Below are positions 11,816 to 23,695 of a stretch of 64,000 nucleotides of DNA, piece after piece. This DNA is from Spirometra erinaceieuropaei (taxonomy: Eukaryota > Platyhelminthes > Cestoda > Diphyllobothriidea > Diphyllobothriidae). The notes below the pieces were generated by a model that made no database searches, was not told the origin of the DNA, and saw only the letters and a program-made list of their open reading frames with translations. The translations under genes and the position numbers were made by a program. Position 1 is the first letter of the stretch, and each line of letters starts with the position of its first letter. The stretch is taken from assembly GCA_902702965.1 (NCBI GenBank), contig CACRXP010000015.1, forward strand, positions 2,029,393 through 2,093,392, written 5' to 3'.

Positions 11816-14800
11816 TGTGATACTAACTGACTGTTAAAGAACGTGTCTATTTATGAGATGACAGTAAAGTCTCGCCAAAAATGAGAATTTCTCGTTATGG
11901 ATGTGGATAGTAATTTTTGCCTATACTACCTTATCGAAACTGTAGGCACTCAGGCACTGCGTAGTGTAACAGCAAATTAAGTAGTTGCCATGCATACAAA
12001 CTATTTGGCGGATACAAAGTTTCTGCTTGAGTCAGATCATGCGATCTCTGAGTCGGCTCTTAAGTCAGATACTCTGTACCACACAATCGCCCATGAGGTA
12101 TGAAGTTCAGCGTGCCCTGAAGGGCACTTTGTGACAAACGTCAGTTCAGAAAAAACCGTCTATGCCTCCCTTGCCTATCAAGCTCGTTTTAGGTATTCTG
12201 TTACTTCACTATAAAAAGCTCCATAAGTTCTATACTAAACTCGGCAGTGAAGAATCAATCGGGGAGTCTTCGAATTTTAAAAAAAGTGCAAAAATTGACA
12301 CTGCTGCATATCAGCATACATTTACAAAGTGATTAATGATGCTTAGATAAGAAAGGTTAAGAAAAAACGTAATATTTACAACAGATCAGCCACAGTTATT
12401 TTTAAAACTAAGCGTAACGGCTTTTTGCCACCAAAATATCTTTCACAACCTGTCAATTACGAACTGCATTTGGCTCCCAGTTTCTTCAAAATACCGCTGA
12501 CCTGAGTTCTGACAACTACCTGGTGATTTATGATAAAGTATAATTCAATAAAGCAGATTAAACCGTACATTTATAAGTATTCAGGACATTGTTACCAGTC
12601 CATCGTGCGACTTTTTTACTACAATTAGTTATTAAAAATAATGTAAATCTCATATCTGAGGTCAACTTATTGCCCATCCAGTATACTGTCAAAAACACGC
12701 TAGTTCGTGACGAGCTTAAACTCCGCCAGTACTTTCTTAATGAGATTACACACTTCTCCGTGTTATGACATTTAAGTGTAGTGTTTTCGAAAGTACGGGA
12801 ACATAATGGACGTCAGAGGTTGACTGATTAGTTATCTCTAGTGATTCATCGGGGACTGCCACACAGCAATACTACACTGGAAGCCTTTTCAGACGCCTTC
12901 GAATGCTGAGCGGTTGAAGCCTGAAGGTGAAGTTTGGCTGGCCAGTGATGACCTATAATTCGGAATTTACCACGTATATCGTGAGAACTCTGAAGTGTCA
13001 ACGTAAAAGACGACAAACAAGGTATAATAACGCAGACTTATCGGAAGAGAAGATCGTCACATGCTAGACATACATAGGTTACCCCTCGTCCCATGCACAT
13101 GTACGTTCCCTTTAGTCGTTTACTCTAATGCAACTAAGACCTCACTGTTAAAAGTGCTAATCCGTGCTTTGCTTTAAAGAATCCAATGACGCCGGGGGCA
13201 TAAGACTACATTTTCAATAACTGCATTCTGTCAGAGGCTATAACTGATAACCTAGCAACTACCGATCAACAGATATTCCTCGAGCGTTTATGTATCAGAA
13301 GATTAATCAGGGTTTTTCCTAAAAAATTACAAACTTTTGCTTTAAATAGCTTTGAAAAACGCGTCTGGAGAATGATCTGTGCGAATTCTTATTTGGCCAG
13401 AGTGGGGAATGACAGTGCTTTCAACATCGGGAATTGAATAACGAGGCCTGTTTACTGCAGTCTAGCACAGCTACCTCGAGTACCGTGTCAGTCATTGATC
13501 GTCGTATATATTCGTGTTCTTCAGCCTATTGATGATGGCTCTGGTTACTAAATTGAACGGGTCATTTTTGCAGAAATGGTGTTGTTACGTTTCATTGAAA
13601 GCCTCTACATGGTGAAAACAAACAGCGAGTCGGCACCTCTCAAAAGCTACCAACCGAAATTATACTAGTCTTCTGCGCACTCGATTGCTTACTCCCGTTT
13701 AGCCCGTATTTGCGGTAAGTTGGTGAATCCATTTGCGCCCATCGGCCTTAAATACAACCCGACTATTTGTAACAAAGCACTTTTCTACTGGTGTTATTGT
13801 AATTGCAGACAAAAACCAATAAACAACAAGTTCAAGTTTCATCCAGAAGATTTTTTGTCAGCAGCAAACTTAAGACTATTGTGTTTTCTGTCAAAAAATC
13901 GCATTATTATGTGAGCGACTGTGCTATAGATTGAATTAAAAATAGTTTCATCAGCTCCGAGTTTAATGTGCGAGTCTCTTCGTATTCACTTCAATATGTA
14001 TGCGAATGATTCGGATGTCCCTTGATGGTTTCATCACTTGTAGCATTGAGAAAACTTCCAGTTATAATCAAAGCGTTGTTCTTTTGGTTATATGATGTTA
14101 GTTCTGCCTTCTAATGGCTCATGCGGCGATATGCTAGTTAAAATAACAGGTTCCCGTAACTGTATCGTAGACGGTTTCAAATAATCTTACATCAATTCTG
14201 ATGTTCAATTCGCGTGCGCTCTGTGACCATAATTCCAGATAAAATTCAAATGTATCGCCCAAAATCATTTTTATAATCTTATGCGGATTTGAAGCATGAC
14301 GATCTATGCGTAATATATGTTGGAACCGTGATAAAAATGCAAACATTGATGGGAAACACGGTGGAGCATTGACAGGCATTTTGATAGGCTTTCCAAGAGA
14401 GGAGACATTTGTTCGGATTGAGGGGAAATTGACTACTAAATCAATACTTACAAAACAATTATCCTCCTAGTCACATGTACGACTGGAGGTCCTAGTAAAT
14501 ATATTTACTATAAAAGGTGCGAGTAACATTTACTAATTGTACTTATCTATGTGAGAGTGTACTTCCTCCAAAACGTACATATGCTGGAATTGATAGAGTT
14601 TGGCTCTGGGCATTTTTCTGATTGTGAACAGTTTCGAGAAACTGGGTCTATCTCTGCTATTACTACTTTTGTTTTCATATGATATTTTTAAACAGCAAAA
14701 AGCAAAACTAAGATGGTTTAACAATTGGTATGCATTTTATTTAGAAACTCTCTCGAAGTTACAAAAAAAGTACTTGAAGACATTTCTTAAGTAATGAAAT

Positions 14801-15703
14801 ATAGTAGATGCTAGTATCTTAAAATGTTCTCAGCGCTTCTTCTCTTAACCGCTCACTTGAGCTCTTTAGAACAAAACCCAGATTCGTGACATCTTAATTT
14901 TTTCATGTGAAACTTGTGATCCCTTGTTAATTTGAAAGTGATTGTGTCTGAGAGGATTTTTTTGAAAGTTAAGAGGGCTGCCGTCAAACGTAGCCATATG
15001 AGACGAAAATGAGAGTTTTTCCATGAACCTTTGCTTCCTTCGTCATGCTGCTTTATCTGACGCTGTGTGAGGTCTGACGTAATGATCTCTGCACGGCAGA
15101 GTGGATGATCTCTACAGCTGTCGACTTTGGTTATTCAAAAATACTAAAATTCAAATTTCCTTGTATGAGGCGACTAAAGGAACAGCAAAAATATTTTGCC
15201 GTTTTGATTAGCCGCCTGGTGTACCTGTATCAGAATAACCCAAGCGGTAAAACTCAATAGACTGTGATTGTATGATATCAATAATTGGAAAGAAGAATGT
15301 ATAATAAAACGTGTTTGCTCGCATAGATTATAATCGGAAATATAAAATAAGCTGGATCCAAATCGTTAAAAGCGAGTGGTCCAGAATAAAGCGACATACG
15401 CCGTCGGCTTGCTGAGGCGCCAAAGAACAATAAGATAACGCGTAACACCCGCCATCCGACAGACTTTAATTATACTGTCTGCTACCATCTGGCCTGTCGC
15501 GTTTTCAAGAGAGCAGTTATTCTGCTATTTATAGCTAATTTTCCTAGCTCAATGACCTTAAACGTACGATTTATCCTTAAGGATAAGAGCACCTTTGGTT
15601 TCCGCTATTAGGAGTTGTGTTAATTTATAAGCACCTAAGTTATTTAATCATTGTTGTTTTTCAAAGTCTTAGAAAAAACGAATAGGAACTATTTGAATCA
15701 CGA

Positions 15704-15740
<37 letters not shown>

Positions 15741-16794
15741 GCCTTGCTGCATATTTGTGAGCATTTTTCCTTGACTTGTTATGAAGTTTATTGTACGCAT
15801 TAGTATAAATTTGGTTTCCCGTCATTCTATAAACTTTATGAAGCCGAGAAAGTTTATCTGGGATGGATTTCCACATGTCTGCCATTGTTAATTTTTGCAA
15901 ATAACCGCTGGCAAACGAACTTGGAGTGCCTGGTTGGTGCTTTGTGAATGACCGTAAATTCATAGTCGAAATCTACCCAGGCAATAATTACACCTGATGA
16001 CTGACATATTTAGACGTCTTCAACCCTCCTCCTATGACTGCTGTTCACTGATTATTTTTAGGGGCCGTTTCTGTACCATAAACTACATGTGTTAGAGATT
16101 TCCAAATGAAATTTCAACATACATTTATGACACAGACTGTATACTTTATCGAAATTGGTGTTCGTTCTGACATTACCTCGTATGCCATCCACTCAAAAGT
16201 AGGGCTATTTTAAATGCCTACCCTGCAGGCCTGTCATAGGAATAACAGGCTCTACTAGACTGCATGCGATAAGGGCATTCGACAGCCAAAGTTGGAATCA
16301 CAATGACAGGGTATACCATTACGTCTTTTAGGCAATAGGCTGTTTCCATAGAGCTGAGGCGATCCAGACCATTTAAATTAAGGGTCGCTTCCTGTTATCG
16401 ATAGCTGCATGATTAAGACTGTAAACGCATTGAGGCTATAAAGGCTATCAAAGAAATGAATGTCTCTATTCACTTTTGACGAATTTTTGCTGCATGTGAC
16501 TGCTTGAACCCTGTGCGCAAAATTACTTAGAACAGTTTACCTAGCAGTAGATGAGACAATCTTCCGACAAACGCGTTGTGTTTTAGTGCAGAACACTTCA
16601 AAAATAACTGGTGGGTTTTCTTTGACGCCTCACGCACTACATCTACCTCATAGGATCGTAGAAAAAAGCCGGTTTCCACGTACCCAAAGATCGTGCACCA
16701 GACGTCTGTTGTTTACATAAATACTTGTTTGTAATGGTACACGCAAGTGCTATATGGTATTTAAGAACACCTAAGATCGACCCAATAGTCGAAG
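11816..16794. other. No gene recognised
   Basis: About 5 kb of AT-rich sequence with short frames only. It contains one AT microsatellite (listed separately). I found no repeat families or tRNA-like boxes in it. Confidence 0.45.
15707..15738. repeat. (AT)n microsatellite
   Basis: An uninterrupted AT dinucleotide run of about 32 bases. It is the longest pure microsatellite seen in the window. Confidence 0.95.
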
Positions 16795-17350
16795 ATGCTC
16801 GCCTGGCTAGACAGAGATAAGACCCGATCGGTTTCGATTTCTATCCTCGAATATTTAATCGATACGGATCAGCGAGTCGATGCCAAGGAAGCATTTCAGG
16901 TTATCTATCGGAAACCAACAAGATTCTCTGAAGGCCTATGCCAACGGATACTAGCAACAGCCGAGGCAGTGACTATACGGCTAGTGAATCCGATGTTATG
17001 CTGTCAGAAATCCCTGACACAAGCGCTCTCTCTGCTGTGGCCAACGCTAACCTCAAGTGATGACGACATGCCGCCTCAAACGCCTAATCACAGAGATGGG
17101 TACACCGTGTACTCAATCCAAGAACATCACTGAAAGACTCTCTTACTCCCCTCTCCTAGCTCTAAGGACCAAAACCCGCCGACCTCGTTATGCGGGCGGC
17201 GTGGGAAAGATGAGTGTTAATGACTTTGTTGCCCTTGAAACAACTATAAACGCTGTTAATTTTTTACATTTTCATTCCTTCTTGTAAATGTATTGACCTG
17301 ACGAAGAATTACCGAAAACATGTGTTTGCCAACTTGACTTCTCAAGACGA
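16795..17350 (+). pseudogene. PLE C-terminal domain and 3' end
   Basis: The frame from 16795 reads TRSVSISILEYLIDTDQRVD, then EAFQVIYRKPTRF, then RLVNPMLCCQK. This is the segment that follows the GIY-YIG nuclease in the PLE lineage at 39045, whose decayed copy reads ADSDHRVDAR at the matching point. RT and GIY-YIG are missing, so it is a 5'-truncated insertion. The untranslated terminus (about 17095-17350) matches 56195-56440 and 1735-1915 on the opposite strand. It includes CTGACGA (17298-17304) and GAAAACA, a weak hammerhead-like pair without a clear stem II. The lineage may be Neptune-like, which is inference. Confidence 0.7.
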
Positions 17351-19150
17351 AGATGCCTTTAGGAATTTTAACGTCTTATAATTTTGTTACTTAAAGTTTG
17401 CAAACTGACACACAGCCCTTAAAAAAGGCTTACTCAGTCTAAACATGAAATCTAATGTGCATATCACAGCCGACATCAGTCAACTTAAGAGTTTTACGCG
17501 TGCAATATGCGTCGTGTTTTGGCCGGCAGAGAGTGGAAATATACGCGCGTTTACCTCAGTTAAGACGTGAGAGTCAGGTTTAAATGATGTCCTCACAATT
17601 TGAACTCCACGGGCCATGTGACACGGGCTAACGGGTTGCTTGTCTTCGTTAAGCATTACACTTGATCGCATCACGTCTGCTTGACTATGATTTGACATCG
17701 AACTCAGATCGATTTAGACTACCATCACTACAAATTAATACACGCGAAAGTCACCATCCCTGTGCCAGACCTGCTGTAGGGCACTTTGTGGACGCTGTCA
17801 AAAACGACGTTAAAACTAAAAATTCTTACCCCTTCATTCGTACTATAGCAGAAACTGTAGAATGACCTCACAACAGTTGGACCAAGAGAAACTCATAGAA
17901 ACAAATCATTGGTACCTGGTAGAAAAAGCGTCCTGTAAAAAAAGTTTAGTGTGCATAGGCTGAAAGGCGGCATTTTTCCCTATTAAAAGTCAAGTCTTGT
18001 GGACACGTTGATCTCCAAGACTGCGAGGTACCTAGTTTTACCTTCACTGGCAGTTTTAAAACATCGAAGAATTGTCCAAATCAAAGTGGAAACGCGCATT
18101 ATGTCTACGTGGGCCTAGGAATTTGGAAGGTGTATGAAGCTGCAGTCTTGTGCTTAATGCTATTTCCACTAAAGATTGAATGCTCGGTTTCTTTTAAAAA
18201 TACCAGAAGCCACGCTACCTGTGGGCTCCGCAAAAACATTTTAGTGTCGCGGAGAATACCAAATAAGTCTATGTTGTTTTACTATAACCTCAAGTATTTG
18301 AGAGAAAGAAGTTCTCAAATAATAAAGAAGGCAGGTCAACAGATGGCTGATTTTCCTTGATATAGTCGGCTCATTAAAATTATGAAAACCTCACTTCAAT
18401 TTTCACGGCGGATTCATGGTAAGAGGGCCGCCATTACGTGGGGAGTCGCTGTCGGGCCTCCGTCCAGCAGTCGCCAAAGCCAGCGTGTCTACTAACCCTG
18501 GGAGTTCACGCATCATGTTAGCCTATTCAGGCATCTACTCATATAAGCTAAAAACAACTGCGCAGTAAGGCTGGCAAACCGCACCAATGACAGATGTGGT
18601 ACACATGTCAGCATGCATGTGATACGCCGTTAATGGGAAATTTACGCCATTTTGACCAGCGGGTAGGACATGAATATGAACCGGTGTGTTCTTCAATTAT
18701 CACGACGTTTTATAAGCTGAAGTTGTTGAAACCACAAACGAGCGAAATTGTGCAGTTTAGCTGAGGGCAGCGAGTTAGACAGCACCCCTAATGTGAATTT
18801 AGCCCGAGTAAGATGCAGGAGTTATCCGTTAGGGCGTGGTTTATATGCACACAGGGGCAGCGCATGTGTAGAAAGCGTAGACGAAATTTAGGCAGCATCA
18901 ATCGCCATCAGCCGCATCTATTTTGTGCCAACTAGACTTTATCTTGTATTTGGATAGTGCGCAAGGAAACTTATGAGCCAGCTAATACAACAGAAGTCCC
19001 CTAGTCCGTCACGTTGCAAACTGCTGCCGCATCCTCGAAAGCAAAGTAGCTCTAGTAAAACACGTCAGCCTAACAACTACCCACTTGCCTACCTACTACT
19101 AGGGGCCGTACTGCAGCAAATAATAGCGACGATTGCTTATGGAAACGGAG
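17351..19150. other. No gene recognised; GC-richer patch at 18400-19150
   Basis: The second half is noticeably richer in G and C than its surroundings, which often marks an old element or a transcribed segment. Frames are short and unrecognised, including one of 61 codons at 18973-19158 with a hydrophobic stretch near its end. No RT, nuclease or transposase motif was found. Confidence 0.4.
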
Positions 19151-19152
19151 TA

Positions 19153-20143
19153 CAGTAGGTGGACTAACTCACGAAATGTCAACCGAAATTTCGAAATGCA
19201 TTTCGTTTCGAAAAAAATAATTAACTAGGTTTGTAAAACCAATCAGTCTGCAGCATAATTATATAACATTACAGTTACCGCAAGATGCCGACTTTAGAAT
19301 GAACTTTTATCCGGCTGCATGCAAAAAGTACACTCTGAAAAGCGTGACTACTAATGTACCATGCATTTTTCTCATTGATTTTCGATGCTCCTAAAAGTCC
19401 AGTTATATTGCCTGGAAAACAGGCATAAAAATACTCATTCTTTTGCTCATTCGGTAGAAAATTACGTCTTCGTTTAATATTCTTCTCAATAGTATGAGAT
19501 GATTCGGTTTTAAAGAAAGTTCTTTTTGTGGGACTTTTAAATACCGTGAAATGGCCGTTCATAAATCGTCATGTCTGTACATTTAGCAACGTGGCTTGTA
19601 AAGTTAGCAATATGGATCAAATCTTATGCAACATTTTATAAGCTCTTTATGATCCCTTTATTACCGTAGAGAAGTGTGTGGATTTTCTTACGCGAAAAAT
19701 ATAGGGCTTCTAGGTTGGAGACCCTGAATCCAAGTGTAACGGTAGAGTGAGCTTAAAATTATTCGGGAATCGGAAAAAAATTTGAAATCGAATTATACAC
19801 TTCCTTTGAGGAAAAGGTTGCAAGAAGACGTAATTATGTACCGAATGTGTAGAGGAGTGAATATTGTTATTGCGTTTTTCACGAAATACAGTTGAACTTT
19901 TAGGACCATCGAAAATCAATGAGAAAAAAAGCATGCTTCTTAAGTAGTCGTGTTTTGCAAAGTAAAGTTTGTGCGTGCAGCCGAATGAAAGTTTATTCGA
20001 ATGTCGGCATCATGAGGTAATTGAAATTTTATAGAATTATGCTGCAGCTTGACTGGTTTTACAACCCGTTTTAATTAATCTTTTTGAAACGAAATCGTAT
20101 TTCAGAATTTTGGCCGACAGTTCATGAGTCAACCCATCTACTG
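19153..20143 (-). mobile_element. Foldback element, subfamily A, copy 2
   Basis: A 991-bp copy flanked by TA (19151-19152 and 20144-20145). The left end is CAGTAGGTGGACTAACTCAC. The right end, reverse-complemented, is CAGTAGATGGGTTGACTCAT. The arms share the same landmarks as other copies, including 'catgcatttttctcattgat' near 19360 and its inverse 'atcaatgagaaaaaaagcat' near 19916. The core is inverted relative to the copies at 5748 and 46372 (AAATGGCCGTTCATAAA near 19550), which shows that it inserted in the other orientation. No transposase. Confidence 0.85.
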
Positions 20144-20145
20144 TA

Positions 20146-21440
20146 ACTACCATGTGCGATAGTTACGCCCCTGCGCAGGTTCTGTGCGGGGCTTATACAT
20201 CGGAGTTTGGGTACAGAGAAGAGACTAGAGTGGACTTGGAGACAAGCGCTGTTATAGACGATTGTGCGGGAGAAACAAAAGTCGAGTAATCATCAGGTCT
20301 GCCATGTGAATTCGTCCAATTAGCTGTGACAGGATCCAGATATGGATAATGATCTATTATATACGGCGAATAAGATTGTGGGCTCGAGCAAACAATACAT
20401 TCACGGTGGAGTTTGGACTAACGATGGCACTCCGGACATACTACTGAGTAAGTCTACTCGAAATCTACTGTATGACAATTGCTGACTTAATGACATAAAC
20501 CTCACCACCAAATAATGCTAATTTTCTCTTCTCCTAGCAAACTAGTGGACCGTCGGACTAGTATAACAGTCTGTTAACCAAGTTTGCCTATATAAAATAG
20601 CTGTTTATGTGGTGGCAATTACTCCACGTCCAGTCAGTGAAAATTGTATGTTGTTAGTTCGTCGTTTGAAATATATTGTGTCAAACCAACCTGAAAGTTT
20701 CTCGACTTTGATGCGAAGTACAGGACCATCTTTCGATTTAAAAAAAAACATGGAAAGCCTAGGCTACGGAAATATAAATATATGAAATTGCGCAGACGGT
20801 AATTTAAAAAATTGGCGACAACGCCTTTGGCAGCTGTTGGCACCTATCAGACCGCAGTCATTTTGGACGACGCTAAAGCCTTCAGTAGGCGTCAAAACAA
20901 CCCCAAGTCATACATAGTCGTTCCAGTGATAAACAACTTTCTACTTTAACCGACTCACTCTTCGCATTTGTTAAACAAGATCACTGCTTTTCTGTCCATA
21001 CCGCTTGCGAATTTTTAAGTGAGTCATCTGACTTTTGACAGTCTGTACATAGCCACAGAACAGAATTATATTCAAAGACTTTCTGGGCGTTTATCGGCGA
21101 GTCTGCTTAGCGGTGAAAAGGTTCGCAAGAGTTAGGCATGCAAATATTAACCACGCAAACACAAAACAATTCTGGGACCTTAATGTACTTTCAGGGTATT
21201 CGTTAAGTAACGCAGAACCCGGCTGCTGCGTTAGGAGACATTCCATGCACCAGGATTCCCGTGCAGGCGATTTTATCTTCCCAGCAATAGACTTCTTTTG
21301 CGTTTTCAATATCGAACCCACTGATTTTATGAGCTATCTCAATAGCAAAATATATACGCAATCAGACTTATAATCATCAAACGACCTTGAGTGTTCGATC
21401 AGATGTTATCGTTTTACACCCACTGCATATAAGGACTGGC
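20146..21440. other. No gene recognised
   Basis: A slightly GC-richer segment at 20165-20470 is followed by AT-rich DNA. No family was recognised in the short frames present. Confidence 0.4.
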
Positions 21441-21446
21441 TAGCGT

Positions 21447-22112
21447 TTAATTTTTTTCAACAGTAGTGAACATGCGCTTTCCAGATGGCATATCAAAAGA
21501 AGAATAGGCGGTCGCCAGGAGGGGTTTATTGGAGGTCCGACGCTTCGAGTAGTTGATTCGTCTACCCATCTTCAGAGACTGGAAAGTCCTGCGCACATCT
21601 CCCCCTTTATATGGCACACTTTGTTCATTGCGTGGCCCGTCAATGCCGCCTGTGTGGCTGCGTCCAACCGGCATATCACCGTGACCTGAATCGCCTCCGT
21701 CGGCCGCGGAGATGACTGACGGCCCCGATTGTCCTGCGCCGTGACTGTTCCCCGTTAAGAAAGTTCGTAAAGTCAGATAAGGGGGAGGCAAATTGATGTG
21801 GCGGTTGACAGAGCGGTCGGTGGACATCCAGTCTTCTTACACTTGCCTTGCTGTATGATCACCGCCCCGGCCCACAATCTCAACGGCGTCAAAGTTGAAG
21901 AATGTCTTGAGGCAGTGCCCCATGAGGTCTATGTGATCCTGAGCTGTGTGCTGGCCAGCGCCCCTGTCGTAATTTTGACGTAGCAGGTCACTGATCGTTT
22001 CGAACTCAAGGGCCTGCGGTGTGGACGTGAAGGGTGAGACGACGTCAAAAGGCACCACCCCCTCATTCGGTTCGATCGTGACTGTCCTTATATTGTCAAG
22101 GAATTGTTCTGC
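21447..22112 (-). pseudogene. PLE with internal deletion: RT palm joined to C-terminal domain
   Basis: On the minus strand, from about 22112, it reads EQFLDNIRTVTIEPNEG, then FDVVSPFTSTP (RT motif A region), then LMGHCLKTFF. It then passes without a break into NFDAVEIVGRGGDHTARQV and, in another frame, STDRSVNRHINLPPPYLTLR, which is the domain after GIY-YIG. RT motifs B and C and the nuclease are therefore deleted. The join falls where FTFG of an intact RT would be and where VFNFD of the C-terminal domain begins. A 3' untranslated end with a hammerhead-like motif follows. It is the inverted partner of the PLE at 22195. Confidence 0.75.
21535..21579 (-). ncRNA. Hammerhead-ribozyme-like motif in PLE 3' end
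   Basis: On the minus strand it reads GUCU, CUGAAGA, U, GGGUAG, nine-base loop, CUACUC, GAAGC, GUC, GGAC. CUGANGA is the catalytic box. Stem II is six pairs (one G-U). Stem I is four pairs (GUCU with GGAC, one U-G). The second box is GAAG rather than GAAA, and there is almost no stem III. Minimal hammerheads have been described in PLEs, which fits the position. Activity is doubtful because of the GAAA change; identification as a relic is reasonable. Confidence 0.55.
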
Positions 22113-22194
22113 TTAGTGCGCTGTTGTTTGTGAGCCGCGGGCATTCATTGAACGGAGCCGAGGGCAACCAATGATACGAAATGAAGAGCATAAT

Positions 22195-22920
22195 TAGTGA
22201 CACTCGCGGCGGAGCATTCCATACATTAAAGGGGTATTCGAAGCCGTGGCTAAATCCCTCGCGCCACTAGGAATAGGTGTTGCACACGGGCCTGACGCAA
22301 CAATCCGCCGGCAAAAGATGCGATCAAATATCCGCTCCCTAGAAAGGTGATGTCCACCGTTGTCCACCGACTTTAATGCAACTGCTGCAGGCCGAACTAC
22401 GTTGGGGAAACCGGCCGAGGACTGCAAACGAGAATGCACGAACATAAGTTGACCGTGCGAAGGTTGGACCCAAAGTCGGAGGTAGCAATTCACGCCGCGC
22501 AAATGGGAAACGTCTTCAACTTTGACGCCGTTGTGATTGTGAGCCGGGGCGGTGATCATACATCAAGGCAAGTGCAAGAGGCCTCGATATCCACCGACTG
22601 CTCTGTCAACCACCACATTAACTTGCTTCCCCCATCTGACTTTACTAACTTTCTTAACGGGGGACAGTCACGGCGCGGGACTATCGGGGCCGTCAGTCAT
22701 CTCCGCGGCCGATATGGGCCATTCAGGTCACAGTGACATGCCGGTTGGATGCAGCCGCACAGACGGCAGTGACGGGTCACGCATTGAACAAATTTCGCCA
22801 TATAAGTGGAGCTGTGCGCAGGACTTTCCAGTCTCTGAAGATGGGTAGACGAATCAACTACTTGAAACGCCACACCTTCAAAAAAGCTCTCACGGTGAAC
22901 GCCTCTTCTTCTTTTGATTT
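22195..22920 (+). pseudogene. PLE 3' half: GIY-YIG nuclease and C-terminal domain
   Basis: Reads EAVAKSLAPLGIGVAHGPDA from about 22230 (the linker before the nuclease), then, after frame changes, CRPNYVGETGRGLQTRMHEH from about 22380 (the YIG half of GIY-YIG with its helix), then SEVAIHAAQMGNVFNFDAVV. The C-terminal domain follows in another frame (VNHHINL). The region from 22515 to 22870 is the inverse of 21540-21910. The RT is missing. A hammerhead-like motif lies near the 3' end. At least two frame changes make it non-functional. Confidence 0.75.
22835..22871 (+). ncRNA. Hammerhead-ribozyme-like motif in PLE 3' end
   Basis: CUGAAGA (22835-22841) is followed by U, GGGUAG (22843-22848), a nine-base loop, CUACUU (22858-22863, pairing with two G-U), then GAAAC and GCC. 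It is the same motif as at 21535 on the other strand. Here GAAA is intact, but the expected GUC is GCC and stem I is not visible. Probably inactive. Confidence 0.45.
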
Positions 22921-23051
22921 CACTTTTTCTCCAAAATTTCAAGCTGTTTTTCACGCCGTACGACTTCGAGGAAGAAATTGCAATATACATCTCGCATAAT
23001 ACGGTGGAAAATAAGTGTTGTAAACACCGTAGTGCATTTATCACAATAGAC

Positions 23052-23665
23052 ACGCGAGGACATGAAATATTAACCAAAATTCTAAGATATGCTATCGATT
23101 CGGAAGATTAAATAATTAGCGTTGAAATATAACTTGTCGTGCGGCTCAATCCTTAGGTATTCCAGCCATATCAGAATGCTGGCCTTTGGATGAGCTGCCT
23201 TTCGGCCATTTCCAAATATCATACTGTAAAAAGTGACTGCTTGATTGGTATGAAATTATCCTATTGATTTTCGGTATTCTTAGCAATTCCGTTATGTTTT
23301 CTAGAAAACATTCAATAAAACAGTTTTCATTTATCAGTTCGCAAATGTTGTACTCAGATAAAGAGTATTTTACGGTTTAAAGACATTTCTCATAAAGCGG
23401 TTTTGAAATCGTGAACCACCCATGCAAACAGCGTTGCATTACCACGCTTAATAATGTTAATTAAAAACAAAGAACCTGGTTTATACCGACTGCACAAGTT
23501 GATAAAACCTATATGACGTCTTTCTACCAGCATAAACGAATGGGTGATATTCCTTTCAGATTGGAAAAATTGAGATTTTCGAGTTGATTATTTGAAGATG
23601 AAGGCAGACTCTCCGGAAGAGGTTTAATTAAGTGCTGACGTTTCATAGAGATGGGTCGGCTCTTC
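23052..23665. mobile_element. Foldback element, subfamily B, degenerate copy
   Basis: The left arm begins with CATGAAATATTAACCAAAAT near 23060 and carries the arm landmarks 'tcctattgattttcggtatt' (near 23262) and a CTGTAAAAAGTGACTGCTT run. A right end resembling the TIR is seen near 23640 (GACGTTTCATAGAGATGGG). The interior is shortened and weak. It directly follows the PLE at 22195. Confidence 0.5.
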
Positions 23666-23695
23666 ATTGTCAAAGCGTAAAATGCACTTAATCGA

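Noticed and set aside
15661..15963. 100-codon minus frame
   Set aside because: It passes through the AT microsatellite (a YIYIYI run) and resembles no protein.
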